DNA of 64,000 nt from Bacillus_BE sp042263505 (GTDB lineage: Bacteria; Bacillota; Bacilli; Bacillales; Cytobacillaceae): the NCBI RefSeq assembly GCF_042263505.1, contig NZ_JBHKFI010000013.1, forward strand, positions 1-64,000. The letters run 5' to 3'. Both the position numbers and the translations under genes were made by a program. Positions 1-8,975 of this stretch are shown piece by piece (the stretch's first letter is position 1; the number at the start of each line of letters is the position of its first letter). The notes beneath the pieces were generated by a model, which saw nothing but the letters and a program-made list of their open reading frames with translations, searched no databases and was not told the origin of the DNA.

Positions 1-223
1 GATGGTTAGTCACGCAAAGCCTGATTGATTTTTCTAAGGGCTGAAGCCCAAAGAAAAATCTTATTTCACTTATCACGCTCATAACGCCACGTCCTGTGGC
101 TTCGCCTGACTAGGACCTTAATCCCTCTTCGGACCTTTACGGACAGTTGATCTCCCACTTATCTTCTTCGTATTCTCAGAATCTTGAAGTGGGAGCCAAA
201 ATGTCCGTTAAGAGTGGGATAAA
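1..223. repeat. Multi-hairpin dispersed repeat, copy 1 (cut by window edge)
   Basis: Nearly identical to 7073-7298 in the same orientation. It holds at least three stem-loops: GATTTTTCT/AGAAAAATC around a GGGCT/AGCCC core, GCCAC/GTGGC, and a long stem with GGACA/TGTCC outside and TCCCACTT/AAGTGGGA inside. No gene fits it. It looks like a non-coding mobile palindromic repeat or a structured RNA. The rest of the stretch to 457 shows nothing recognisable. Confidence 0.8.
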
Positions 224-457
224 ATTGCAAAGTCCTTACGGTTACACCCACTTTTCAAGCAAGCTCTCCAACTGATAATAGTTTTTCCTCGCTGAATTTC
301 ATATTTCTGCCTCCTCCAAAGTGGTGATATGTCGTTACACTACGTCATGAATAAGTGGTTTAATACATATATTGTTTGTTTCTTTTCGAGTAATATGATA
401 ACAGACGATATTACAGCTTTTTTTTGATAACCGTTTAATTAATCTAAATGGAAATAA

Positions 458-1012
458 TTAATTATTAAACCTCTGATCAATTAGGTTTGCTAAATATTCA
501 GGACTATATGGAGTCCCTTCTTCTAGCCACCATGATATGATTCCGAAAGTCGATGATGCAATAATTTCTTTAGGCAGCTGGAACGAACGCCCTTTCTCCT
601 TTCGATTTGTTTCCCAAAAGGTAAGGATGTCTAACAATATATCGAATACTCTTTTGCGAAAATCCTTGTTTTCAAGCATCACATTGTAAAGACCTGCATT
701 TTGATAAAAATGCTCAAGAAAAGAAATCAAGCGAGACTTCCCCTTTTTATCCTTATTCACCTCAGTCGGTGACATCATAATCTTATTTAATTCAGCCAAT
801 ACCTCGTCAATCATTTGTTCCTTTAAATCATCAATATCACGAAAATGTAAGTAAAAGGTCGCCCGATTTAATTCAGCCCGATCTGCAATCATTTGAACCG
901 TCAATTTATTAATATCAGAATTTTCCTTAATTAACGATATAAGTGCTTCCTTAAACATTCTTTTTGTACGTATAATTCGTGGATCGACTTTCATTCTCTT
1001 ATTATTAGGCAT
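458..1012 (-). CDS. TetR/AcrR family transcriptional regulator
   Basis: A 184-aa protein, usual size for TetR repressors. The N-terminal helix-turn-helix covers about residues 14-60, with the typical LTVQMIADRAELNRATFYLHF recognition region in which a helix ends in FYLHF. The C-terminal half is helical and would hold the ligand pocket and dimer interface. AAGGA lies about 9 nt before the ATG. It is divergent from the MFS efflux gene that starts 198 bp away, so it most likely represses that pump and itself and releases on binding a toxic ligand. The ligand cannot be read from the sequence. Confidence 0.9.
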   Translation of the reverse strand: MPNNKRMKVDPRIIRTKRMFKEALISLIKENSDINKLTVQMIADRAELNRATFYLHFRDIDDLKEQMIDEVLAELNKIMMSPTEVNKDKKGKSRLISFLEHFYQNAGLYNVMLENKDFRKRVFDILLDILTFWETNRKEKGRSFQLPKEIIASSTFGIISWWLEEGTPYSPEYLANLIDQRFNN

Positions 1013-1056
1013 ATACTCAATCCTTCGTCTAATATTTATTATTTTTTCAACACAAT

Positions 1057-1074
1057 AATAGGTAGTCGTCTATT
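1057..1074. promoter_or_regulatory. Candidate TetR operator, proximal to the regulator gene
   Basis: Palindrome AATAG-N8-CTATT in the divergent intergenic region, 45 bp upstream of the TetR start. Size and position suit a TetR dimer site, but short arms make chance possible. Confidence 0.35.
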
Positions 1075-1139
1075 AGTAAACATATATTCAAAAAGTGTAT
1101 ATGGCTATTTTCACTTTTTATATGTTAGAATTTATTTTA

Positions 1140-1173
1140 TCGACACTCTATCAATTATGCAACTAAGTGTCGA
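1140..1173. promoter_or_regulatory. Candidate operator upstream of the MFS gene
   Basis: Inverted repeat TCGACACT-N18-AGTGTCGA with perfect 8-bp arms, ending 37 bp before the transporter ATG. It may bind the TetR protein, or act as a hairpin in the transcript. Confidence 0.4.
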
Positions 1174-1210
1174 CAATTTATATAATTTAGAAAGGAACGT
1201 TTAATTTTAT

Positions 1211-2698
1211 ATGAATCAAACAAATCAACAATTAAATAAAGGGGTACTTTTATTCGTCTTACTTCTTGGCTCATTTCTATCCATCCTGAATCAAACGATT
1301 CTAAATGTGGTTTTACCGGATTTAATGACGGAATTTAAAGTCTCTGCTACCACTATTCAATGGCTATCAACTGGCTTTATGTTAGTGAATGGGATATTAA
1401 TCCCAGCGACAGCCTTTTTAATGCAGCGTTTTAGCACTCGCCAGCTTTTTCTCAGCTCGATGATATTGCTGCTGGTCGGTACCTTAATCAATGCGGTTGC
1501 TCCAAATTTTGCTCTCTTATTAACCGGCCGGCTCATTCAAGCAGCAGGAGCTGGAATTATCATGCCTCTATTAATGAGTGTCACCCTTGTTATTTTTCCT
1601 GAGGAAAATCGAGGAACAGCCATGGGACTAATTGGACTTGTCATGATTTTTGCTCCTGCCATTGGTCCAACCCTTGCAGGAGTCATTATCGAACATTTTT
1701 CTTGGCGCTGGCTATTTATCGGCATGGCACCGCTAGTTGCCATTGTGATTGGTCTATCTTATAAATTTCTTGTCAACGTTTCAGAAACATCCAGACCAAA
1801 ACTGGATTTTATTAGTATTATTCTTTCAACTGCTGGATTTGGGGCATTACTTTATGGGTTTAGCAGCGCTGGTGACAAAGGCTGGGGAAGCTCAGTCGTG
1901 TTGACCTATTTAATTTCCGGAGCTATTTTACTTATCATCTTCTGCTGGCGTCAGCTTACTTTAAATAACCCACTGCTCAATCTACGAGTCTTTACAAACA
2001 AGATGTTTACGATGACAGCAATTGTCAATATACTGGTCACCATGATTATGTATGCAGATATGATTTTGCTTCCTATCTACTTACAGACAAGTAGAGGATA
2101 TACAGTACTTGATACAGGTCTATTATTACTACCTGGAGCATTAATTAATGCATTTATGTCACCTGTTTCAGGTCGTTTATTTGATAAAGTCGGGGCTAAA
2201 CCTTTAGCCTTTATCGGTCTTATCTTTATTATCTCTTCCATGTGGGGAGTAACCAATCTAACCGAGACAACAAGTTTCACCTATTTAATGATTAGAACAA
2301 TCATTTTACGAATCGGGATTTCCTTCATGACGATGCCGATCACTACCGCTGGACTAAATGCACTCCCTAAACAACTTAATACACACGGTACAGCCATTAC
2401 CAATACAGTCCGTCAGGTAGCTGGTTCCATCGGAATTGCAGTCGTTGTCACCATTATGACAACGAGAACAAAGAGTCATGCTACTATGTTGTTAGATTCC
2501 GGAAGCATTCACTCCAAAGCACAACTGATTCTAGATTCTTCAATTCTAGGAATGAATGATGCTTATATGTTTGTCGCAATTCTTGGAATCCTAGCCTTCT
2601 TTGCCACTTTCTTTATTCCTAATAAGAAGAAAGCAGTTAAGGAGGAAAAGAACATCGTACAACGACAACACGGTACAAATCCAACTGAAGGACAATAA
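1211..2698 (+). CDS. DHA2-family MFS drug efflux transporter (EmrB/QacA type, 14 TM)
   Basis: A 495-aa, very hydrophobic protein with enough segments for the 14 helices of the DHA2 drug:H+ antiporters (usual length 470-530 aa). The first helix starts near residue 12, and the antiporter motif C region (PAIGPTLAGVI) lies near residue 150. The C-terminal tail after the last helix is charged and cytoplasmic. Like LmrB/EmrB relatives it should export hydrophobic compounds using the proton gradient. AAAGGA lies rather far (about 15 nt) from the ATG. The divergent TetR gene is the likely regulator. A terminator-like hairpin follows at 2899-2930. Confidence 0.92.
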   Translation: MNQTNQQLNKGVLLFVLLLGSFLSILNQTILNVVLPDLMTEFKVSATTIQWLSTGFMLVNGILIPATAFLMQRFSTRQLFLSSMILLLVGTLINAVAPNFALLLTGRLIQAAGAGIIMPLLMSVTLVIFPEENRGTAMGLIGLVMIFAPAIGPTLAGVIIEHFSWRWLFIGMAPLVAIVIGLSYKFLVNVSETSRPKLDFISIILSTAGFGALLYGFSSAGDKGWGSSVVLTYLISGAILLIIFCWRQLTLNNPLLNLRVFTNKMFTMTAIVNILVTMIMYADMILLPIYLQTSRGYTVLDTGLLLLPGALINAFMSPVSGRLFDKVGAKPLAFIGLIFIISSMWGVTNLTETTSFTYLMIRTIILRIGISFMTMPITTAGLNALPKQLNTHGTAITNTVRQVAGSIGIAVVVTIMTTRTKSHATMLLDSGSIHSKAQLILDSSILGMNDAYMFVAILGILAFFATFFIPNKKKAVKEEKNIVQRQHGTNPTEGQ

Positions 2699-2704
2699 TA
2701 ACAT

Positions 2705-2863
2705 AAAGAAAACTCGCCGATTGGCGAGCCCCTAAGGGCGAAGACAGAGGCGTAGTTCACCGAAAAAAGAAAAGCACTTTTTTCGGCTGCGAAGCGTCTC
2801 TCGGAAGCTTTCCTTGTGCCCTTATACTAAATTCCTAAAATTGGCCACTACGTCGAGTTTCTT
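2705..2863. repeat. Palindromic intergenic element with inverted termini
   Basis: Starts AAGAAAACTCG and ends CGAGTTTCTT, so the ends are imperfect inverted repeats. Inside are CTCGCC-gatt-GGCGAG and CCGAAAAAAG/CTTTTTTCGG stems. There is no reading frame of note. The whole 2699-3136 gap holds this element, a terminator, and degenerate phased GTCCGAAT-like words at about 3003 and 3055. Confidence 0.6.
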
Positions 2864-2898
2864 CTTTGCTACCAATTTATGCTTTCTTAACGTATAAG

Positions 2899-2931
2899 AA
2901 AAAGGTGGGTTACGATTCCCACCTTTTTTGT
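2899..2931 (+). terminator. Rho-independent terminator
   Basis: Stem AAGGTGGG/CCCACCTT followed by TTTTTTG. It also has an A-run on the other side, so it could work in both directions. It lies 200 bp after the MFS gene, beyond the repeat element. Confidence 0.75.
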
Positions 2932-3136
2932 CTTTTTAGATTCTCTATACTCTTGATTTTCATGATAAAAAGGCTCTGCTGTTTCGAATTCTTTTGTAAT
3001 CAAGTCCGAATCATTGGCCTATTCAAACAGCTTGAGCGAATTCCTTTGATATTGAGTCCAAATTAAAATCCCATTCGAACAGTATCAATGAATTCTTTTG
3101 CTACAGCGGATACCAATAATTCTGTCAATGAAAACC

Positions 3137-3976
3137 TTAAACTAGAATAACATTTTCAAAGCCACATTCATTGGCCACCTGTAAAAGTTTTTGCATATAA
3201 TCTTCACCAGGTGACGGAGTATTCTCCAATCGTCCTTTTACTCCAAAATGCCTAAACTTAATCAGCTTTAACTTTACATTGTCAGCTTTTTCGCCAATGG
3301 TTTCGGCAATTCCCCTGATTACTTCCTCCGCGTCAACCTCATCCTGCAAACACACTATTCGTACTTCTTCTAATTTGTCTCCCTCTGCAAGATAACGAAG
3401 ATTTTTCTTAATAATGGAATTCGTTGGCCCCCTAGTGAGTTTTTTGTATGTTTGAATATCCCAAGCCTTCACATCCAGCATGACTCCATGGCAAAGCTTC
3501 ATCAATTCCGGAAAGCGACTAAAATCCGTCGTTCCATTACTATCAATTAGGCAAGAAAGCCCATTAGCATTTGCTAAAATAAACAATTCCTTCAAAAAAT
3601 TGGGGTAAAGAGTGCATTCACCGCCTGATACCGTTATTCCACGAATAAAGGGAATATTCTTCTGAACCTCTTGGAAAACCTCAGCAGGATTCATCATTTT
3701 CACTCGTGGTGAGGAATTGGAAGGACAAACCTTAATACATTGATCGCACAGCTGACAAATTTCAGAATTCCATATTACACGGTTCCCTACAATCGTCAAT
3801 GCGCCCGATGGACAGCCGCCAACACAAATACCACAGTGATTGCATACTGATTGTGTTTCAGGATTATGGCAATAGGCACAGGATAAATTGCATCCCTGTA
3901 AAAAGATAGAGGTCCGATTCCCTGGCCCATCAACTAGACTTAAAGGAATAATTTTATTGACAGGAGCAGTCGTCAT
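3137..3976 (-). CDS. yjjW: YjjW-type glycyl-radical enzyme activating enzyme (radical SAM)
   Basis: A 279-aa radical SAM activase. The CX3CX2C motif that holds the SAM-cleaving 4Fe-4S cluster is CNLSCAYC near residue 29. It is followed by an insert with two ferredoxin-type clusters (CNHCGICVGGCP and CQLCDQCIKVCP), typical of activases that install a glycyl radical on PFL-like enzymes. The GGE motif (VSGGECTL) is present near residue 117. It overlaps the partner YjjI gene by ATGA, so translation is coupled. It should make the glycyl radical on YjjI under anaerobic conditions. The substrate of the pair is unknown. Confidence 0.93.
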   Translation of the reverse strand: MTTAPVNKIIPLSLVDGPGNRTSIFLQGCNLSCAYCHNPETQSVCNHCGICVGGCPSGALTIVGNRVIWNSEICQLCDQCIKVCPSNSSPRVKMMNPAEVFQEVQKNIPFIRGITVSGGECTLYPNFLKELFILANANGLSCLIDSNGTTDFSRFPELMKLCHGVMLDVKAWDIQTYKKLTRGPTNSIIKKNLRYLAEGDKLEEVRIVCLQDEVDAEEVIRGIAETIGEKADNVKLKLIKFRHFGVKGRLENTPSPGEDYMQKLLQVANECGFENVILV

Positions 3977-5469
3977 AATCCCCTAACCTTTCTCTTTTCA
4001 AGTTGATTATGTTCATAATTCGGAGCTCCAAGATGTGTCGTATTTTGCAGAACTACCTGCTCATTTCGAAACTTTTCCATTTCACTGCGCTTAACTAAAT
4101 AACCGGTAATGCGTACTAAATCACTATTTTCTTCATAAAAGCTTATATATTTGGAACCTAATGAAAATGCGCCTTTTACAATATCAAGAATCGCACCAGG
4201 ATTTTTTCGGCCAGTTGATTCAAAAGGGAAAATATCGCCACAACCAGTCGTTATGAACCGATGGAATCGTGCGCTATGTCTGAGATGTTGATAGATATTT
4301 TCTGGTTCATCCCCTACAGGAATCCGTACTCCTGATGTGATGCCAATATCATAATCCATCCCTACTTGAGCGTGGAGCATAAAATGTCCACCGCTAATTT
4401 TTGAATACTTGGCTGGGAATCTTGCCGCGAAATCAGAAATAATCGTCATAATTTCATCAGCAAGATTATCGGCATCATCATGATGTCCATAGCGTTTCCC
4501 ACCAACGCCCATCAATGTATTCACACACTCCGCGAGGCCCGTAATACCAAACATGCCAACAAATTGATGCGAATGAATAAGTCCTTCCTTAACAAGGAAT
4601 GAAGTCTCAAAAAAATTAGATTTTTCTACTAAAAAACTGACACGTTCATTCATGTAATTTCCTAAAGCGAGAAGACAATCCGGAAGCAGTTCATGTAAAA
4701 ATTGTTCTGTACTTGTCGCAACCTTTGCAAGTCCAGGCAAGGTGATACGAGAAAGAGTATAGGCACCGCCGCCAATCGGCAAGATATTATAACAGCTTGA
4801 TATGCCGTAATCACAAGAGTAAGTTTCCTTGTTAAGTTTATGGTTACATATAGCAGGATTAGCACAGTAAAGGCTCGTTTCAATTGCCAACTCTGCAAAA
4901 TCATCCGGGGTAATCTCTGGATCATACTTCAATGTAAAGTTTGGAACTGCATTTTGCAATTCCTTTTCCAGCTCTAAAATTAGTCTTCCTGCCCGAGTAG
5001 CCTCCGGACCAATATTTGCGTGGCAGAAGGAATCAGTAATAGTCCGATCAAGGAAGTTAAGAAATAATCGAAGCTTTTTCTGTGCCTCCTCATCACTGAC
5101 CCCATCCAAAAAAGGTTCAATTAGCTTATCAAGATTACCAAGATAAACTGGGAATCCCGTAATGGAAGGAACATGCTTATACAGAATCAACAAGGAATTT
5201 AATAATTCATCCAAATCAGTTGGAGGATTAATTCTGAGGAACTCACTACCATTCTTAATATACTTCTCATAATCGGGCATCATATAGCGTGGCCGATAAG
5301 GAGCATGACCCTCAAACAAATCATCTATTGCCTTCAAATCAAAATAATATTGAGTTTTTTCCGGAATATTAATAATGGATAAAGTATCCTCCGCCATATG
5401 GGCAAGAGACATAACCTTTTGCTCATAGGTAAGTTTTTTTGATGTAATCGTTTCTAAGATATGATTCAT
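3973..5469 (-). CDS. yjjI: YjjI-type glycyl radical enzyme (DUF3029 family)
   Basis: A 498-aa protein matching the YjjI family (E. coli member about 516 aa). The glycyl-radical motif is RITGY near residues 453-457, about 40 residues from the C-terminus, with the Gly as the radical carrier. A candidate catalytic cysteine lies in the GISSCYN segment near residue 228. I chose the ATG with GGAAG 8 nt upstream; a GTG three codons earlier is possible. It is downstream of a Crp-family regulator (24 bp) and coupled to its activase. The reaction is not known for this family. The enzyme would be oxygen-sensitive and so anaerobically used. Confidence 0.92.
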   Translation of the reverse strand: MNHILETITSKKLTYEQKVMSLAHMAEDTLSIINIPEKTQYYFDLKAIDDLFEGHAPYRPRYMMPDYEKYIKNGSEFLRINPPTDLDELLNSLLILYKHVPSITGFPVYLGNLDKLIEPFLDGVSDEEAQKKLRLFLNFLDRTITDSFCHANIGPEATRAGRLILELEKELQNAVPNFTLKYDPEITPDDFAELAIETSLYCANPAICNHKLNKETYSCDYGISSCYNILPIGGGAYTLSRITLPGLAKVATSTEQFLHELLPDCLLALGNYMNERVSFLVEKSNFFETSFLVKEGLIHSHQFVGMFGITGLAECVNTLMGVGGKRYGHHDDADNLADEIMTIISDFAARFPAKYSKISGGHFMLHAQVGMDYDIGITSGVRIPVGDEPENIYQHLRHSARFHRFITTGCGDIFPFESTGRKNPGAILDIVKGAFSLGSKYISFYEENSDLVRITGYLVKRSEMEKFRNEQVVLQNTTHLGAPNYEHNQLEKRKVRGL

Positions 5470-5493
5470 TCTCCACACTTCCTTTGAATAATA

Positions 5494-6201
5494 TTAGTAA
5501 TTTATCCTTTGATCCATTAATGCTGAAAGTTGTTCATATTGTCTTTCAGTTATGGTAATCTTTCGTTTATCAACCGTAATTAATCCTTGATCTGAAAGCT
5601 TTTTAATGGTGCGGTTAACCGTTTTTGTACTGAAACCTGTTTCATCAGCCATTTGTTGTCTCTTAATTTGCATCACACACATTTTATTCTTTTCAAATTT
5701 TCTATAATACTGTATCAGATAGAGCATTAGGCGATTCATCCCATCCAGAAACAAATAGGTATGATTGTTTTTTGACTCCTCCAAAGTCCTGCTTGTGATA
5801 GCACGCGCTCGTAAAAACAATGCCTCTGAATCCTTTCGTATCCAGTTCAAGTAATGATGCAAAGGCATAATCAAAAATTTACAATTCGTGATTGTCATTA
5901 AAGTAACCCTATAATATGGAATTCCTGCTAGACCCTCCATTTCCCCGAACAACTCAGGTGCTTGGAAATCGATAAAAGCATAGACATCACCTGAAATTTG
6001 CTCTTCAGTTGCCCTCACACGTCCTTCAATTAAAATCCATACTTCATTACATGGCTCATTTGCAGATATAAATTTAGTATCCTCCTCTATTTCAAGGAAA
6101 TGACAGGAACGACTAGATATGGGGATATGTTTAAACAATTGCTTTAAATAGGTCCTTTGAGGCTCTGATGACTGATCAATCGCTTGCAGTATATCCTCCA
6201 T
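5494..6201 (-). CDS. Crp/Fnr family transcriptional regulator
   Basis: A 235-aa protein with an N-terminal cyclic-nucleotide-binding-type barrel (about residues 35-125, including GEMEGLAGIPYYRV) and a C-terminal winged helix (MQIKRQQMADETGFSTKTVNRTIKKL, cited in part) near residues 175-215. The four-cysteine cluster of true FNR is absent, so it is not an obvious oxygen-sensing Fe-S protein. It is the first gene of a three-gene operon with yjjI and yjjW and probably controls it. A 14-bp palindrome lies about 50 bp upstream of its start. The effector is unknown. Confidence 0.9.
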   Translation of the reverse strand: MEDILQAIDQSSEPQRTYLKQLFKHIPISSRSCHFLEIEEDTKFISANEPCNEVWILIEGRVRATEEQISGDVYAFIDFQAPELFGEMEGLAGIPYYRVTLMTITNCKFLIMPLHHYLNWIRKDSEALFLRARAITSRTLEESKNNHTYLFLDGMNRLMLYLIQYYRKFEKNKMCVMQIKRQQMADETGFSTKTVNRTIKKLSDQGLITVDKRKITITERQYEQLSALMDQRINY

Positions 6202-6252
6202 ACTTAATCTCCTCCTTCCAATAAATTATATCTAGAAAATGATTCACCTTGA

Positions 6253-6266
6253 AGGACATGTGTCCT
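6253..6266. promoter_or_regulatory. Candidate operator of the Crp/Fnr-yjjI-yjjW operon
   Basis: Palindrome AGGACA-TG-TGTCCT 52-65 bp upstream of the regulator start codon. Two-fold symmetry with a 2-bp centre fits a Crp-family dimer or another dimeric regulator. It does not match the classic FNR box. Confidence 0.4.
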
Positions 6267-6586
6267 CTATTCCTGTCTAATATGTATTTGTTCATCAATT
6301 GGTCATAGTCTTATAGCTTCTTGAGCTACAATATTACTTACCTTAAAAATCATTCTCCCTTCAGACGCTTTAAACTACTGTAATTGAACATTCAGTTTAT
6401 GTCTTCCATTAAGGGAGCACCACAACTTTTATCTAACATTTGCTTATTTGATGAATAAACCAAGATTTTCAACCGTTATTTATCGCCCCAACCTCCATTA
6501 AAACAACATTACTTTCCTTTGACTTTTCTTATCAAAAAATCTACAATAATGACTGTACTTCACACTTTTAGGAGGATTATTAAAAA

Positions 6587-6631
6587 ATGACACATTTTAT
6601 GAGACTTCGATTCCCAACTTTGAACAAGTAA
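6587..6631 (+). other. 14-codon mini reading frame behind a strong Shine-Dalgarno
   Basis: GGAGGATTATTAAAAAATG opens a frame encoding MTHFMRLRFPTLNK and then a stop. A hairpin terminator follows at 6808. It could be a leader peptide, the 5' remnant of a lost gene, or chance. No gene follows until 7360. The rest of 6202-7072 has no convincing coding sequence. Confidence 0.2.
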
Positions 6632-6807
6632 TTAAATATGTTCAAAGGCTCTGTTTTGTGTATTCAGAGTAAATGGGATAAGTCTGTCCTTTTTTAATAA
6701 TCTTCATTTCATATTAGAAGACCACGTAATTTGTTCATAGATGCAAGCTTACGATGGATTTTCTTGTACTACCGGTTAGTCGTGCTAGTATGAAATATGT
6801 AATGTTG

Positions 6808-6848
6808 AGAAAGGCGGCTGGTTCTGCCTTTCTTTATGTCTTTTTTCC
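6808..6848 (+). terminator. Rho-independent terminator-like hairpin
   Basis: Stem AGAAAGGC/GCCTTTCT followed shortly by a T-run. No protein gene precedes it on this strand, which suggests a small transcript or a decayed gene upstream. Confidence 0.5.
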
Positions 6849-6934
6849 TTCTTTTTGTTTCGATAAGAGGGTTATTTACTGACGGTTTCTAAAAGCCCAT
6901 TATCGAATAAAGAAGGTATCTTCCCTTTACTCTG

Positions 6935-6967
6935 AATCACAGGCCATTTGCCTGTGATTTTTTTATT
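6935..6967 (+). terminator. Rho-independent terminator
   Basis: Perfect 10-bp stem AATCACAGGC/GCCTGTGATT with a 5-nt loop and a following T-run. Confidence 0.7.
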
Positions 6968-6991
6968 TTATAAAGTGAAACTTCCATCAGT

Positions 6992-7075
6992 GGGGGTTTT
7001 CGACGCACAGGACGTGCTAGTGCAGACGTAGCGATTGACGTCGCGCTTTTAGTCTGCCATTCATCCCCCACTGAT
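6992..7075. repeat. Inverted repeat adjoining the hairpin repeat
   Basis: CCATCAGTGGGGG near 6987 pairs exactly with CCCCCACTGATGG near 7065-7077, making a long hairpin with nested GC-rich stems. It merges into the 7073-7298 repeat, so the complete element here is probably 6985-7298. The first copy would have the same part outside the window. Confidence 0.6.
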
Positions 7076-7298
7076 GGTTAGTCACGCAGAGCCTGATTGA
7101 TTTTTCTAAGGGCTGAAGCCCAAAGAAAAATCTTATTTCACTTATCACGCTCATAGCGCCACGTCCTGTGGCTTTCGCCTGACTAGGACATCCTGTCCGT
7201 CGTCGGACCTTTACGGACAGTTGATCTCCCACTTATCTTCTTCGTATTCTCAGAATCTTGAAGTGGGAGTCAAAATGTCCGTTAAGAGTGGGATAAAA
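7073..7298. repeat. Multi-hairpin dispersed repeat, copy 2
   Basis: Same orientation and nearly the same sequence as 1-223, differing by a few substitutions and small indels in the loop after the CTAGGAC word. The two direct copies bracket the TetR/MFS and Crp/YjjI/YjjW clusters. Confidence 0.8.
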
Positions 7299-7359
7299 CA
7301 ACCCGAGAAAAAAGAGGATGTTCAATCATTTTTAATCAAAAATTAACGAGGTGTCTTCA

Positions 7360-8241
7360 TTGACGACGAAAAATACAAAAGAGAGATGCGCAGAATACGT
7401 GAAAAAAATCGAGTCCATTTTTAAGTGCCCATTATGCAAAAAACCAATGAAGGTTGTTAAACTTAAAAGCCTAATCTGTTCGAAAAACCATACGTTTGAT
7501 TTTTCCAAACAGGGATACCTAAATCTATTGCCGCATCCATCTCAAAGTCACTACCATAAAGAATTATTTGAAGCAAGACAAAAAATCATTTTGGAGAGCA
7601 ACCTCTACTCATCCCTACATGAGAAGATTGCAAACATAATCCTAGAATATTTAAATCATGCAAGATTCCCATCTTTGATCCTTGATGCGGGCTGCGGAGA
7701 AGGATCACATCTGCAGAAAATTTTAGAAGGATGTAAGAAAAAGGAAATGATTGGAGTTGGTTTAGACATTGCAAAAGAAGGCATTATTATGGCTGCTAAG
7801 AAATATAAAGAACCAATTTGGCTTGTAGGCGATTTAGCAAACTTACCACTTGAGAATCAAACTTTTCATGTCATTCTTAATATCCTATCTCCATCAAACT
7901 ACAAGGAATTTAAGAGGATTTTGGTTTCAAATGGTCTCGTCATCAAAGTAGTTCCTCGAAAGAATTATCTTAAAGAATTACGAGAAGCCCTATTCAATAA
8001 CACGAATAAAAAGTTTTATACAAATGACGATACTGTGCAACTTTTTCAAAAACATTTTGATCTAAAGGAGGTGATTCCCCTAAGCTATGTAAAAAAGTTA
8101 AATCGAAGTGAGCTCGAATATTTAGTCCAAATGTCTCCACTTTCTTGGTCCGCAGAAAAAGCAGATATAGATGCCTTTTTGAACCGAGAATCTTCTGAGA
8201 TTACAATCGATTTTGATATATTAATTGGATTGAATAAATAA
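7360..8241 (+). CDS. rlmA: 23S rRNA (guanine-N1)-methyltransferase, RlmA family
   Basis: About 293 aa. The N-terminus has a zinc ribbon (CPLCKKP then C-x4-H), followed by the conserved FDFSKQGYLNLL segment of RlmA/TlrB proteins. Next comes a Rossmann SAM-binding domain with motif I LDAGCGEG near residue 110 and NILSPSN at the acceptor region. It would methylate G745 or G748 of helix 35 in 23S rRNA; the TlrB branch gives macrolide tolerance, which cannot be told apart here. TTG at 7360 is preferred because GAGG sits 8 nt upstream. A GTG nine bases earlier overlaps that site. Confidence 0.88.
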   Translation: MTTKNTKERCAEYVKKIESIFKCPLCKKPMKVVKLKSLICSKNHTFDFSKQGYLNLLPHPSQSHYHKELFEARQKIILESNLYSSLHEKIANIILEYLNHARFPSLILDAGCGEGSHLQKILEGCKKKEMIGVGLDIAKEGIIMAAKKYKEPIWLVGDLANLPLENQTFHVILNILSPSNYKEFKRILVSNGLVIKVVPRKNYLKELREALFNNTNKKFYTNDDTVQLFQKHFDLKEVIPLSYVKKLNRSELEYLVQMSPLSWSAEKADIDAFLNRESSEITIDFDILIGLNK

Positions 8242-8273
8242 TGAAAAGAAGTCATGCAACATTAAAAATAATT

Positions 8274-8313
8274 ACAAAGAACCCTAACAAATCTAGGGTT
8301 CTTTGTATTTTTT
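8274..8313. terminator. Bidirectional rho-independent terminator
   Basis: Perfect stem ACAAAGAACCCTA/TAGGGTTCTTTGT with a T-run after it. It is placed between the convergent rlmA and VOC genes and can serve both. Confidence 0.85.
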
Positions 8314-8330
8314 ATATCCATAATGAAACT

Positions 8331-8726
8331 CTATTTAGCATTCTCATCAGGTTGATGAATTCCAAATAGATTGCCTTCAGTATCCAGATAGTAGCCTTGC
8401 CATGCCATTTTAGGGAGTGCATATTTCGGCATAGCCACTTTACCACCATTCTCTATAATTTTCGCTTCCGTTACATCGTAATCTTCCACTCCCATTGTAC
8501 AAGCAAAAGCATTTAATCTTTGACTTGTTTCACTTGGAGCATTTTGACGTTGCATTAAAGCACCATTGATTCCAGGTTCATTATCGGCCCCCGTCATAGC
8601 ACCAAAGTAAGGCATTCCTGCATACTCACTCCAATCTTGGAATGACCAGCCAAACACCTCTCCATAAAACTTCTTAGCCCGTTCCATATCATCCACATGA
8701 ATTTCAAAATGAATTAATCTTCCCAT
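8331..8726 (-). CDS. VOC (glyoxalase/dioxygenase superfamily) protein
   Basis: A 131-aa single VOC protein with two beta-alpha-beta-beta-beta units. It begins IHFEIHVDDMERAKKFYGEVFGW, a textbook VOC start (here cited only as a landmark), and ends WQGYYLDTEGNLFGIHQPD. The metal-site residues are not obviously all present, so it may bind a ligand rather than catalyse. GGGAGGG lies 4 nt before the chosen ATG; an in-frame upstream codon would give an odd extension with no ribosome site. Substrate unknown. No operon partner. Confidence 0.85.
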   Translation of the reverse strand: MGRLIHFEIHVDDMERAKKFYGEVFGWSFQDWSEYAGMPYFGAMTGADNEPGINGALMQRQNAPSETSQRLNAFACTMGVEDYDVTEAKIIENGGKVAMPKYALPKMAWQGYYLDTEGNLFGIHQPDENAK

Positions 8727-8975
8727 AATACCCTCCCGACAGATTTCTTTTTTTGAAAAATAAATATGTATTTGCACCTAGTAAATGACTAAGGAAGGTT
8801 TACTTGGGGCTACCCATTTACGCGTGCATATGAAAATCTTTACCATTAACTTGCAAATTGAGAAAAAGACTTTATGTATCTTCATTATGACATAATATTT
8901 TGGGGAATATTCGTATTTGGTTAAAATATACATATACCTTATCTTTTTTAGACAAAAAGGTTAACCCAAAATGCT

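Noticed and set aside
2866..3066. A 66-codon plus-strand frame
   Set aside because: Runs through the repeat end and the terminator hairpin; composition is not protein-like.
7017..7232. A 71-codon minus-strand frame
   Set aside because: Lies entirely within the hairpin repeat; the translation is low-quality and has no start signal.
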